Assembly: GCF_013213975.1 (NCBI RefSeq)
Contig: NZ_JABSST010000018.1
Location: forward strand, 1-40,943
Source: Winogradskyella sp.
GTDB taxonomy: Bacteria; Bacteroidota; Bacteroidia; Flavobacteriales; Flavobacteriaceae
Length of the DNA: 40,943 bases
Reading direction: 5' to 3'
The position numbers and the translations under genes are program-made. The notes under the pieces were generated by a model. The model had not been told where the DNA came from and did no database searches. It saw nothing but the letters and a program-made list of their open reading frames with translations. Below are positions 16,111-23,612 of the stretch, piece after piece (the stretch's first letter is position 1; each line of letters starts with the position of its first letter).

Positions 16111-16569
16111 TTATAAACGTTCTACACTTCCTATTTGATTAATTGTATCATCACCAGACTTAATAGCCAAAAAAGTATAACCATTAGCTTTAATATCTAT
16201 ATAAAAATTGCGTTGTGCACATAGAAATGATATTGAAATAGCCTGCTTTTCGTCATTATAATCAACTTTATAATCACTAATTTGACCATTTAATACGATA
16301 CTTTTATCGTTTATTTCTAACGTTGATGTTTGTCCCGAAAGCTCATTTCCATTAATAAATATTGTGTTTAATGCAGTGTCTAGGGCCTTGCGCTGTGAAC
16401 TATCATACACGAAATTACCAATAAACTTGAACGAATTACCTTGCACCGTTGCCTTTAATTTCTCGTAAGTGGCTTGGAACGTTTCATTTTTCATAACCCT
16501 TGATTGTGCAGAACTTGAAGATGTTGCACAAAGGGTAAATACCAAGACCATTAAGATCACATATCTCAT
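16111..16569 (-). CDS. secreted small protein, probably DUF4251 family
   Basis: The 152-residue protein has a signal peptide (1 to about 21, ATSSSSAQ) and a beta-rich remainder: FKFIGNFVYDSS, a STLEINDKSIVLNG segment, ISISFLCAQRNFYIDIKANG, and a C-terminal NGYTFLAIKSG...GSVERL. The order of strands, in particular 'v.lnG.isdy..d' followed by a late 'NG.tf.ai.S' strand, is similar to DUF4251, a family of periplasmic proteins limited to Bacteroidota with no known function. The assignment is from memory and moderate. It has no lipobox. It is followed closely by its own terminator and is independent of its neighbours. Confidence 0.65.
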   Translation of the reverse strand: MRYVILMVLVFTLCATSSSSAQSRVMKNETFQATYEKLKATVQGNSFKFIGNFVYDSSQRKALDTALNTIFINGNELSGQTSTLEINDKSIVLNGQISDYKVDYNDEKQAISISFLCAQRNFYIDIKANGYTFLAIKSGDDTINQIGSVERL

Positions 16570-16716
16570 AGACTTTATTTTGGCTCTAAGATAGTATTAA
16601 TTCTTCCAACTTTATAATGAATATCTGAAATAGACATTTTATTAATTCCTTTTAAAATTCTATGGCAATTATTCAATTGTAAAGTATTTTTGCAACATGT
16701 TTTTAATTCATTAAGT

Positions 16717-17004
16717 ATGTTGTTGTCTACCTTTAGAATTATTGCATTATTAGAAGGCACATCTTATATTTTGCTTTTATTTATTGCAACACCCATAAAG
16801 TACTTAGCAGATGATCCTCAATATGTAAAATTATTAGGTATGCCTCATGGATTATTTTTTATAATTTATGTGGTTCTAGCTGTAATAATAAGTAAAGACA
16901 TGAATTGGACAAATAAAACCTTTTGGATAGTTTTAATTGCGTCTATTATTCCGTTTGGTACCTTTTATATTGACAAAAAGTATTTGAGAACAAAACATGC
17001 TTAA
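16717..17004 (+). CDS. DUF3817 family membrane protein
   Basis: The 95-residue protein has three hydrophobic helices (about 4-21, 42-60, 65-82). FRIIALLEGTSYILLLFIA and KLLGMPHGLFFIIYV carry the Gly and His-Gly pattern of DUF3817, a small family often called YdzA-like. No function is established. I start it at ATG 16717 (MLLSTFRII). A TTG at 16690 gives a longer frame, but those extra residues (MQHVFNSLS) are not typical. Its stop overlaps the start of the MscS gene by 8 bases, which points to a two-gene operon and translational coupling. Confidence 0.82.
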   Translation: MLLSTFRIIALLEGTSYILLLFIATPIKYLADDPQYVKLLGMPHGLFFIIYVVLAVIISKDMNWTNKTFWIVLIASIIPFGTFYIDKKYLRTKHA

Positions 17005-18235
17005 AATTAAACATTACATATACGATTTACTCATTGAACGCGGGCTTTCAGAAACTTCAGCCAAGTACTTAAATATGTTGGCTTTATTAGTGGCCTTACT
17101 TATTGCTGCATTCATTATCGACTTTATTACAAAACGAGTTTTATGGAGGTTTTCTACAGGAATAGCAAAATCAACTAAGACAAATTTTGATGATATACTT
17201 CTTAGCAATAAACTACCTCGAAACATTGCACATATCATTCCGCTTGTAATACTTATTGAGTTTGTGCCTCAAGTATTTTCTGATTTTGATTATACTGAAA
17301 ATATAATTGAAAAAACACTAAAGGTAATAGCCATATTTCTTACTCTGAGAATCATCAAGAGTTTCTTCTATTCACTCAGGGATTACTTGAAGACTTTACC
17401 GAGATATAAAGACAAGCCTGTTTATAGCTACATCCAAGTGGTTATGATTTTTCTTTGGATATTGGCTGTATTTTCGATATTCGCTATTGTTACAGGGATT
17501 TCATTCATTCAGTTTTTTGCTGGTATTGGTACGGCATCTGCAATTATTGTTTTAGTGTTTAGAGATACCATTCTTGGTTTTGTTGCCAGTATCCAAGTGA
17601 CCGTAAATGACATGGTTAGAATAGGTGATTGGATTACGTTTGAAAAATATGGAGCCGATGGTGATGTTATAGAAATTACCTTAGCTACCGTTAAAGTACA
17701 GAATTGGGATAAAACCATAACTACTATTCCAACTTATGCCTTAATATCTGACTCTTTTAAGAATTGGAGAGGTATGATGGCTTCTGGGGGACGACGCATA
17801 AAACGTTCTGTTATTATAAAAACCTCAAGCATTAAGTTTCTGTCTGATCAAGATATTGAACGCTTTAAAAAGATTGAATTGGTTACCAACTATCTCAATA
17901 AACAATCCGAAGAGATTAGAAAACACAATACTGAAAAGGGAGTTGATAAATCTGTGCTTATAAATGGTAGAAATCTGACAAATTTCGGAGTATTTAGAAA
18001 ATACCTAATAACGTATATGGAAAATCATGCCGCTATAAATAAAGATATGACCTTAATGGTTCGTCAATTAGAGCCTACATCTCAAGGTATTCCCATGGAG
18101 ATTTATGCCTTTAGTAGTGATATTCGTTGGCAAAACTACGAATATATAATGGCAGATATTTTTGACCACGTATTGGCTTCAGTGAACTATTTCGATCTTG
18201 AAATTTATGAGTTAGTCGTTGCTAATGTAGATTAG
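16997..18235 (+). CDS. MscS-family mechanosensitive channel, YbdG-like
   Basis: The 412-residue inner-membrane channel has five hydrophobic helices in the first 190 residues. The pore helix region, FFAGIGTASAIIVLVFRDTILG, leads into the cytoplasmic beta domain (VRIGDWITFE, ADGDVIEITLATVKVQNWD). The segment PTYALISDSFKNWRGM followed by SGGRRIKRS is characteristic of the YbdG/miniconductance-type MscS subgroup rather than E. coli MscS itself. Its role is release of small solutes under hypo-osmotic stress. It is translationally coupled to the small DUF3817 membrane protein upstream. Its TAG shares bases with the stop of the convergent thioesterase gene. Confidence 0.92.
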   Translation: MLKIKHYIYDLLIERGLSETSAKYLNMLALLVALLIAAFIIDFITKRVLWRFSTGIAKSTKTNFDDILLSNKLPRNIAHIIPLVILIEFVPQVFSDFDYTENIIEKTLKVIAIFLTLRIIKSFFYSLRDYLKTLPRYKDKPVYSYIQVVMIFLWILAVFSIFAIVTGISFIQFFAGIGTASAIIVLVFRDTILGFVASIQVTVNDMVRIGDWITFEKYGADGDVIEITLATVKVQNWDKTITTIPTYALISDSFKNWRGMMASGGRRIKRSVIIKTSSIKFLSDQDIERFKKIELVTNYLNKQSEEIRKHNTEKGVDKSVLINGRNLTNFGVFRKYLITYMENHAAINKDMTLMVRQLEPTSQGIPMEIYAFSSDIRWQNYEYIMADIFDHVLASVNYFDLEIYELVVANVD

Positions 18236-18627
18236 TCATTACCCTCTAGCCTATTCTTTACAAATTCTACTTCTGTTTTACCGTGCGGAGCAGGTTTACC
18301 CTCTGGTCCAAGATTAACCATCGTCATATTTTCAACGGTAAGTATGGTTTCTCGGGTCATTTTATTACGCGCTTCACATTTCATGGTTATTGAAGTACGT
18401 CCAAACTTGGTAACCTCAATGCCTATTTCTACAATATCACCTTTTTTAGCTGAAGCCATAAAATTAATTTCGGACATGTACTTAGTCACAATTTTAGAGT
18501 TTTCTAGTTGTATAATTGTATATAAAGCGGCTTCTTCATCAATCCAGGCCAATAACTGACCACCGAATAATGTACCATTAGGATTTAAATCTTCGGGTTT
18601 AACCCATTTACGCGTGTGAAATCTCAT
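18232..18627 (-). CDS. acyl-CoA thioesterase (hotdog fold)
   Basis: The protein is about 131 residues with a single hotdog domain: PNGTLFGGQLLAWIDEEAALY holds the YciA/Acot-type GGxxLxWxDxxA catalytic segment, followed by INFMASAKKGDIVEI and FGRTSITMKCEA. It hydrolyses acyl-CoA in the cytoplasm; chain-length preference cannot be read. I start at ATG 18627 (MRFHTRKWVKPEDLNPNG). The frame is open to a TTG at 18645, but that codon lies in the promoter -7 box TATCTTTG (18650-18643). The 3' end overlaps the MscS stop by 4 bases in a convergent arrangement. Confidence 0.9.
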   Translation of the reverse strand: MRFHTRKWVKPEDLNPNGTLFGGQLLAWIDEEAALYTIIQLENSKIVTKYMSEINFMASAKKGDIVEIGIEVTKFGRTSITMKCEARNKMTRETILTVENMTMVNLGPEGKPAPHGKTEVEFVKNRLEGND

Positions 18628-18642
18628 ACTTTTTATTTTTAT

Positions 18643-18650
18643 CAAAGATA
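18643..18650 (-). promoter_or_regulatory. -7 promoter element of the thioesterase gene (TATCTTTG)
   Basis: A perfect TAnnTTTG on the minus strand, 15 bases before ATG 18627. The -33 region (CTTAAT) is poor. It helps to exclude the upstream TTG start. Confidence 0.45.
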
Positions 18651-18807
18651 CAGTTTAGTATCACCATTAAGTCGTATTTTAAAAGGCTTTTATCCATGCA
18701 AAAATTGGCAATGTTAATAAGACCGTTAACAAGAATAAGTCTATGAATTAGGGAACACTTGATTAATAGTTAACTTTAAATCAACATTAATTCTTATTCA
18801 CTTAACC

Positions 18808-19224
18808 ATGACTACGCGATCTGAGCAATTATTAGCGATTCGTCCAGAAATTCCAAGTGCTAAAATTTTTGATGCTATGAGTGCTGATGAATTGTTTCAA
18901 AATAAAACATTACGTCCTATCATTAAAATGCAGCACGACTTATTTATAGCTGTTTTTAATAATTATATAAGAAAACGTAAAAATGTGTTTTATGATCTCA
19001 ACATTGAGAAGCAGTTAGCATATGTAGATAATGCTATTCATAAAGACATGAAATTTAGAAACTCTGTAAAAGGAATGATTATTGGTCAATTTACTACAGA
19101 AGAATATGAACTCTATATTACAAACTCATCAGCATTGAATAAACGAATGATGAATATCGTAAAAGAACGCATAATCAGTAGTCTACAATTATTTACAAAA
19201 CCAGAAGTTTTAAAAGCCGTTTAA
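18808..19224 (+). CDS. conserved flavobacterial protein of unknown function
   Basis: The 138-residue soluble protein begins MTTRSEQLLAIRPEIPSAKI and is predicted mostly helical. A basic patch NNYIRKRKNVFYDL is followed by QLAYVDNAIHKDMKFRNSVKGMIIGQFT and a C-terminal helix. There is no signal peptide, membrane segment or known catalytic motif. I recall similar short proteins across Flavobacteriaceae, some labelled 'glyoxalase' without support; no glyoxalase metal ligands are visible here. The start fits: the first in-frame ATG, preceded by an A/T-rich leader. It is alone between a divergent thioesterase and the SDR pseudogene. Confidence 0.75.
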   Translation: MTTRSEQLLAIRPEIPSAKIFDAMSADELFQNKTLRPIIKMQHDLFIAVFNNYIRKRKNVFYDLNIEKQLAYVDNAIHKDMKFRNSVKGMIIGQFTTEEYELYITNSSALNKRMMNIVKERIISSLQLFTKPEVLKAV

Positions 19225-19348
19225 GTATTTAGTATTGTTTTAGCATTTAACAACAGATGTTGATAAAATTTAAAACAATCATTTCAAATAAAATGCTAAG
19301 AGTATAGCTATTCATTAGAAAAGAGGTCTTAGATAAAGTGATTGTAGT

Positions 19349-20088
19349 ATAATAAAAATAGGCCTTATTACTTGGGCACATGGCGATTTAGGTTTCGCTG
19401 AGGTATAATTATGTTTTAAAGAAGGAACTAAAGTAGTTTTATCTGGACGATGGCAAAAGATCTTAGATAATGTCGCTAATGAATTTACTGGCGATTTAAC
19501 AACAATCTTTACTGACGTCTCTAAACATGAAGACAAAAACACCTAATCGAACAATCCTTTGCTAAGTATGCTAAGATAGATATCCTGTTTTTAAATGCAG
19601 TAGTAACCTTTCCTTCTCCTGAAACAGATATTAGTGAATTGCACTACGATATAACACTTAACATTTATAATACAAAAGACCCGTTTTGGCTACCAAGAAA
19701 ATACTAACACATATAAATGATGGTGGTAGCATTTTATTCACAAATTCTATAGTACGCTACAAAGGATTTGAAGACATGTCTGTGTGCTCTTAGCTTATAA
19801 GCGTCCTTAAGTACATGTATAAGAGTCTAACCACTGCAGTAAAAGATTGTGGTATTAGAGTTAATTCAATTGCTCCGGAGCCAATTGCCACTCCGATTTA
19901 TATAAAAATGGATTTACTACAAGAGATTGCAGAGACAAATGGGTAAAGGCTTTGCATTTCGGTTGCTACTGCCTCGCTTCGTAACGTCTGAAGAAATTGC
20001 AAATGCAGCGCTTTTCTTTGCGACTCATGATGCGTCCTACATTAATGGCATTGCGTTAGAAGTTCATGGTATAATAAACCAAATTTAA
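19349..20088 (+). pseudogene. short-chain dehydrogenase/reductase, degraded
   Basis: Joining the frames gives an SDR of about 245 residues: GLITWAHGDLGFAEV (the glycine-rich TGxxxGxG site, damaged), KEGTKVVLSGR, a DLTTIFTDVSKHED segment, AKIDILFLNAVVTF (the NNAG position), GGSILFTNSIVRYKG (catalytic Ser region), DCGIRVNSIAPEPIATP (post-catalytic PG motif) and RVTSEEIANAALFFA ending YINGIALEVHG. There is no start codon. Stops lie at about 19411 and 19543, a frameshift near 19540 and more stops at about 19704 and 19789, and the Tyr-Lys catalytic segment is disrupted. It is clearly inactive. The best living relative would be a generic SDR; the original substrate is unknown. Confidence 0.85.
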
Positions 20089-20110
20089 TTCGTTAAAAGA
20101 CTAAACAAAC

Positions 20111-20144
20111 AAAAACACCAAGTAATCTAGCTTGTTGTGTTTTT
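20111..20144 (-). terminator. imperfect terminator hairpin after the DUF2461 gene
   Basis: AAAAACACCAAG (20111-20122) pairs with CTTGTTGTGTTTTT (20131-20144) with a two-base bulge, in an arrangement usable from either strand. It overlaps the DUF2461 stop codon. Confidence 0.5.
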
Positions 20145-20811
20145 ATAATAATGATTCACCATTGAGATTTGTAGTGAGCACATCACTCATGTAATCAAAA
20201 AATGGCCTAATAGTGATAAAAGCTTCGTTAACATTTTCCAAGAAGCCGTCTTCTAATACGTCTTTATCTGTGTATGATTTTATGAAAATAAATTGCTTCC
20301 TTCTAATAAGATCAATGGCAGGGTGTTCTTTATTAAAACCCTTAGGTGCGGTTTTTAATTCATCACCTACAAAACCTCCCCAAGTGGCACTAAATTTTTT
20401 GTCATTTAAAATATCGCGCATTTCACTGTCATCCATTTCAAACTCCTTACGAATTCTAAATAAGTCTTCTTTATTTGGCTCCCAAAAACCAGTTGCAATA
20501 AAAGATTCGTTGTTTGGCTGTATATGTAAATAATAGCCACCTCTTAATTCCGGTTTTTTTCTGGTAAAAGAACCACCAAAATGAGTTTTATAAGGTAATT
20601 TATTTTTGGAAAATCGTACATCTCTATATATTCTAAATATTTTGATCTTTTCAATTTGATCATGAGCAGTCATCATTTCTCCTAATGTATTATACGCCAA
20701 CTTAACCTTAGCTTCAATAGCTTTAAATTCTGGTTTATGCGCATTAAACCAGTCTCTGTTATTATTTTTGGTCAATTTTTTAAAAAAAGGAAAGGTTTCT
20801 TTTGGGATCAT
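20143..20811 (-). CDS. DUF2461 family protein
   Basis: The protein, about 222 residues, follows the DUF2461 (TIGR02453) pattern: FPFFKKLTKNNNRDWFNAHK at the start, IFRIYRDVRFSKNKLPYKTHFGG, GGYYLHIQPNNESFIATGFW and a C-terminal PFFDYMSDVL. These are cytoplasmic proteins of unknown function found widely in bacteria and fungi. I start at ATG 20811 (MIPKETFPFF). The frame is open further up to an ATG at 20880, but that 23-residue hydrophobic extension (FSQSFWLFLRN) is not part of the family. It is divergent from the small protein at 20987. Confidence 0.85.
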   Translation of the reverse strand: MIPKETFPFFKKLTKNNNRDWFNAHKPEFKAIEAKVKLAYNTLGEMMTAHDQIEKIKIFRIYRDVRFSKNKLPYKTHFGGSFTRKKPELRGGYYLHIQPNNESFIATGFWEPNKEDLFRIRKEFEMDDSEMRDILNDKKFSATWGGFVGDELKTAPKGFNKEHPAIDLIRRKQFIFIKSYTDKDVLEDGFLENVNEAFITIRPFFDYMSDVLTTNLNGESLL

Positions 20812-20986
20812 GAACTTAAAATTTAGACTAGAATTTCTTAAAAATAACCAAAATGATTGACTAAATTTCACAAAAGCCATTTATAATACACTTGTTAAAA
20901 ACTCCGTTTAGAATTGTTTTAAATAAACTTGTTTGTTGCAAGAATTTTCAGTATAATGCACTACTTTTAAAACATTCACAATTTTT

Positions 20987-21208
20987 ATGGGTAGACCAGC
21001 AACAAGACCAACAAAACTCAAAGACGGTTACTATATCGAGATTAGAAACAAAGGTTCAAAATCGGGAGTAAAACTATATAGTGGCACTAAATTACAGATG
21101 CATCGTGCAATAAAAATGTACGAGCGTTCTAAAGAAGTTTTAATTTTAGGCGAATCTGTTAATGGGAAGTTTGTTGATAAGGAACCTAAATTACATGTAG
21201 TAGAATAA
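20987..21208 (+). CDS. small conserved protein of unknown function
   Basis: This 73-residue basic protein starts MGRPATRPTKLKDGYYIEIR, continues with KSGVKLYSGTKLQMHRAIKMYERS and ends GKFVDKEPKLHVVE. The MGRP start and the Lys/Arg density suggest nucleic-acid or ribosome contact, but I recognise no family with a function. I believe related short proteins occur in other flavobacteria. The gene has its own perfect terminator 20 bases after the stop, so it is a real, independently transcribed unit rather than a chance frame. Confidence 0.75.
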   Translation: MGRPATRPTKLKDGYYIEIRNKGSKSGVKLYSGTKLQMHRAIKMYERSKEVLILGESVNGKFVDKEPKLHVVE

Positions 21209-21228
21209 CTATATATATAATGGTATTG

Positions 21229-21264
21229 AAAAGGGGTAGAATTAAAAATTCTACCCCTTTTTTG
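21229..21264 (+). terminator. strong rho-independent terminator
   Basis: A perfect 15-base stem (21229-21243 with 21247-21261, core GGGGTAGAATT) encloses an AAA loop and continues into a T-run. It ends the small gene at 20987-21208. Confidence 0.92.
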
Positions 21265-21372
21265 TGGGTAGTAATCAACCTAAAGAATGTATTTATGTTA
21301 TATTTCATAAATTACTAGTCCATTCGGTTTACTTTAAAACCCAATAACTAACTAAACTAAATCATCATTATT

Positions 21373-21807
21373 ATGACAAATTCAACAAAAAGACCACCAA
21401 TATGGTTTTGGATTGTAAGTGTTATTGCCCTTATCTGGAATGGACTTGGTGTTCATGGTTATTTAAGTCAAGCATACAATACAAGTGCCTATACTGATGC
21501 ATATACATCTGAACAACTTGAAGTAATGAATAATTTACCTGCTTGGTATACTGGCTTGTTTGCAATAGCAGTCTTTGCTGGTGCTTTGGGAAGCTTGATG
21601 ATTATCTTAAGAAAAAAAACAGCGAAGTTTCTCTTTATTATGTCTTTTTTCGCGGCAACAGCTCAAATGACTTACTTTTTATTTCTGGCTGATTTAAAGG
21701 ATGTTGACTTTAGTGTTAACAAAATTACAGCATACATCATTATTATTTTTGCTGCTTTCTTGGTATGGTTTACAAAAAATGCTCTTTCAAAACATTGGAT
21801 CAACTAG
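21373..21807 (+). CDS. four-helix membrane protein of unknown function
   Basis: The 144-residue protein has four hydrophobic helices: WFWIVSVIALIWNGLGVHGY (11-30), the segment around FAIAVFAGALGSLMII (61-78), FLFIMSFFAATAQMTYFLFL (86-105) and AYIIIIFAAFLVWF (120-133). A short polar loop (AYTDAYTSEQLEVMNNLPAW) lies between helices 1 and 2. There is no catalytic motif. Similar proteins in flavobacteria are usually hypothetical. The start at 21373 follows an AT-rich leader, and a terminator shared with the truA gene follows. Confidence 0.78.
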   Translation: MTNSTKRPPIWFWIVSVIALIWNGLGVHGYLSQAYNTSAYTDAYTSEQLEVMNNLPAWYTGLFAIAVFAGALGSLMIILRKKTAKFLFIMSFFAATAQMTYFLFLADLKDVDFSVNKITAYIIIIFAAFLVWFTKNALSKHWIN

Positions 21808-21825
21808 ATATTACCCAACCAATCT

Positions 21826-21863
21826 TAAAAAGGGATGCGTATTTAATATTCGTCCCTTTTTTT
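21826..21863. terminator. bidirectional terminator between the membrane protein and truA
   Basis: AAAAAGGGATG (21826-21836) pairs with CGTCCCTTTTTTT (21851-21863) with one G-U pair. A-runs and T-runs on both sides make it usable by both convergent genes; it overlaps the truA stop codon. Confidence 0.75.
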
Positions 21864-22647
21864 ATTCAAAGTCAAGTTTATGCAAAATTAATCCCGAAGC
21901 TGGTGCGATATAATCCATGACTTCAGTGCTTGTTTCTAGGAGCGTAGAATCTATATAATCTAAAGTAATTTCGCCTCTACCCAATTTAATGAGGCAGCCA
22001 ACCATAAGTCTAATTTGATTACGCATAAAGCCCTTTCCTCTTACTTTTAACACATAAGATTTTTTTGGAAAAAAGCTTGCAGTATAAAGGGTATTGTCAA
22101 CAATTTCACATTGGTTTATGGTGCGTATATATTCGCCTTTATCAGTGGCTTTATAACAGTAGGTTTTAAAATTATGCGTGCCTTCAAAGTGTTTTGCTCC
22201 TTGCTTCATCAAATCCACATCCAAAGTTTCCAATATTGTTGTTAATATAGGTGCGCAAAATGGATGGTTTTTCTGCCCTTGAGAAAAAATATAATGGTAC
22301 TCCTTAATCTTTGAGTCCTGAATAATATTAAAGTCCTTATTAACTTGCTTAATAGATAGTGCTCTAATATCCTGAGGAAGATTAAGATTAAAGAGATCTA
22401 AAAAGCAATCAAAATCCGTTATAGGATTATTATAAATAAAAAGCTCTAAAGCCGCCTCATTCGCTGAAACCATTGCATCCGTTCTACCTGCTCCTAAGGT
22501 TTTAAATTTAGTATCCTCGAGGATATATTTTAAGGTTCTGTCTATCATAAGGTGAATCGTTTTAACATCAGGTTGTTTTTGCCAACCATGAAAACGATAT
22601 CCTAAATATTGAAACTTAATCAGGTAATAATAACGCTTATCAAACAT
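21862..22647 (-). CDS. TruA-family tRNA pseudouridine synthase, divergent
   Basis: The 261-residue protein is TruA-like throughout. The N-terminal strand YYYLIKFQYLGYRFHGWQKQP is followed by the catalytic loop LGAGRTDAMVSA, with Asp57, and the C-terminal half has HFEGTHNFKTYC, a VRGKGFMRNQIRLMVGCLI helix and an ending typical of the fold. TruA converts U38-40 in tRNA anticodon arms to pseudouridine. The motif after the catalytic Asp is AMVSA instead of the usual tGVHA, and the N-terminus is MFDKRYYYLIKF. It may be a second, diverged TruA paralogue rather than the housekeeping copy. The start is the first Met, at the expected distance from the first strand. Confidence 0.85.
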   Translation of the reverse strand: MFDKRYYYLIKFQYLGYRFHGWQKQPDVKTIHLMIDRTLKYILEDTKFKTLGAGRTDAMVSANEAALELFIYNNPITDFDCFLDLFNLNLPQDIRALSIKQVNKDFNIIQDSKIKEYHYIFSQGQKNHPFCAPILTTILETLDVDLMKQGAKHFEGTHNFKTYCYKATDKGEYIRTINQCEIVDNTLYTASFFPKKSYVLKVRGKGFMRNQIRLMVGCLIKLGRGEITLDYIDSTLLETSTEVMDYIAPASGLILHKLDFE

Positions 22648-22668
22648 TGTAGCAAGAACGTTATTTTA

Positions 22669-22699
22669 TTGAAGATTCCAAAAGCAATATGTATTTTTA
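22669..22699 (+). promoter_or_regulatory. probable promoter of the membrane LytTR gene
   Basis: TTG (22669-22671), 20 bases, then TATTTTTA (22692-22699), one base off TAnnTTTG. The predicted start of transcription is about 14 bases before the TTG initiation codon. Confidence 0.4.
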
Positions 22700-22719
22700 T
22701 ACTCATAAAATAGTAGCGT

Positions 22720-23517
22720 TTGAACCGAAAATATCCATTCGACCCATTATTAAAGCATCACCTTGTAATTGCTTTATTATTAGTAGTTTGGATATTCGTA
22801 TTTTTATATTTTACAGAGCCCTTAGATGTCAATGAATTTGGTGATAATGAAAAACTAATTTATCTCCCAATTTATGGTTTATTAGGAGCACTTCTTTATG
22901 TGATACATCTACCGTTTCAGAATTGGCTTTATAAAAGAGAGCAAAATTCATGGACTATGAGCTCTGAACTTATTTGGCTTCTGCTCTTTATTACTGTATC
23001 ATCGCTTGTCTTAAGACTCTACTATTTACAAGTTATTGTTGAGTGGAATCCAAACGCCTATAAGTTATGGTATCATTTAAGAGCTATAATTTTTCCTGCG
23101 ATACTCACCATTTTACCTATTATATTAATCGGTCGATTCGCATTGGGAAAATATCATGAAAAACTATTAGAAGACAAAAAGATTGAATTAAAAGGAGAAG
23201 GCAACTATGAAGGTTTAAGACTTCAACTCAACGATATTATAAGTATTCAATCTTCAGACAACTACATTGAAGTGTTTTACTTATCAGGAACTAATCTTAA
23301 AAAGACTTTGATTAGAGCTAAATTATCTGCAATAGATGATGAATTTGACTTCTTACTAAGAACACATCGTTCGCATCTCATAAATCCTTTTCATTTTCAG
23401 CAATGGAAAACTGAAAATGGCAAACATTTTCTTATCCTTAATTATGATATTATTGTTCCAGTTTCAAAAACTTATTTAGAGCACATTAAATCTTTCATTA
23501 ATTCTACCACAAACTAA
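22720..23517 (+). CDS. membrane-anchored LytTR transcriptional regulator
   Basis: The 265-residue protein has four membrane helices in the first 150 residues (17-31, about 48-63, about 84-102, about 125-143) and a cytoplasmic LytTR domain (about 165-260; LNDIISIQSSDNYIEVFYL, FLLRTHRSHLINPF, IVPVSKTYLE). It has no receiver domain and no kinase beside it, so it probably senses a signal through the membrane part and acts directly on DNA. The start must be TTG at 22720: a stop (TAG) lies two codons upstream and no ATG occurs before the first conserved residues (NRKYPFDPLLKHH). It is followed, 95 bases later, by the S41-like gene, its most obvious possible target. Confidence 0.88.
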   Translation: MNRKYPFDPLLKHHLVIALLLVVWIFVFLYFTEPLDVNEFGDNEKLIYLPIYGLLGALLYVIHLPFQNWLYKREQNSWTMSSELIWLLLFITVSSLVLRLYYLQVIVEWNPNAYKLWYHLRAIIFPAILTILPIILIGRFALGKYHEKLLEDKKIELKGEGNYEGLRLQLNDIISIQSSDNYIEVFYLSGTNLKKTLIRAKLSAIDDEFDFLLRTHRSHLINPFHFQQWKTENGKHFLILNYDIIVPVSKTYLEHIKSFINSTTN

Positions 23518-23546
23518 GGGTGTTTGGCCCCAAACCCTTATCATTA

Positions 23547-23579
23547 TTGTCATAGGTTATATTTTCAAACTTAGATTTG
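23547..23579 (+). promoter_or_regulatory. promoter of the S41-like gene
   Basis: TTG (23547-23549), 22 bases, then a perfect TAGATTTG (23572-23579), 33 bases before the start codon. It sits between the LytTR gene and the S41 gene, so the latter has its own promoter. Confidence 0.6.
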
Positions 23580-23612
23580 CTTCATAAAGTTTAATCAAAA
23601 ATCTATTAAATC

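Noticed and set aside
16575-16760. 61-residue minus-strand frame upstream of the DUF4251-like gene
   Set aside because: It overlaps the start of the DUF3817 gene antisense, has no family resemblance and no promoter; it is most likely a chance frame.
19229-19296. Inverted repeat TTAGCATTT...AAATGCTAA after the 138-residue protein
   Set aside because: The arms are separated by about 50 bases, with no T-run after the second arm, so a terminator is not supported.
20812-20880. N-terminal extension of the DUF2461 protein
   Set aside because: The extra 23 residues are not part of the family, and the ATG at 20811 begins the conserved part.
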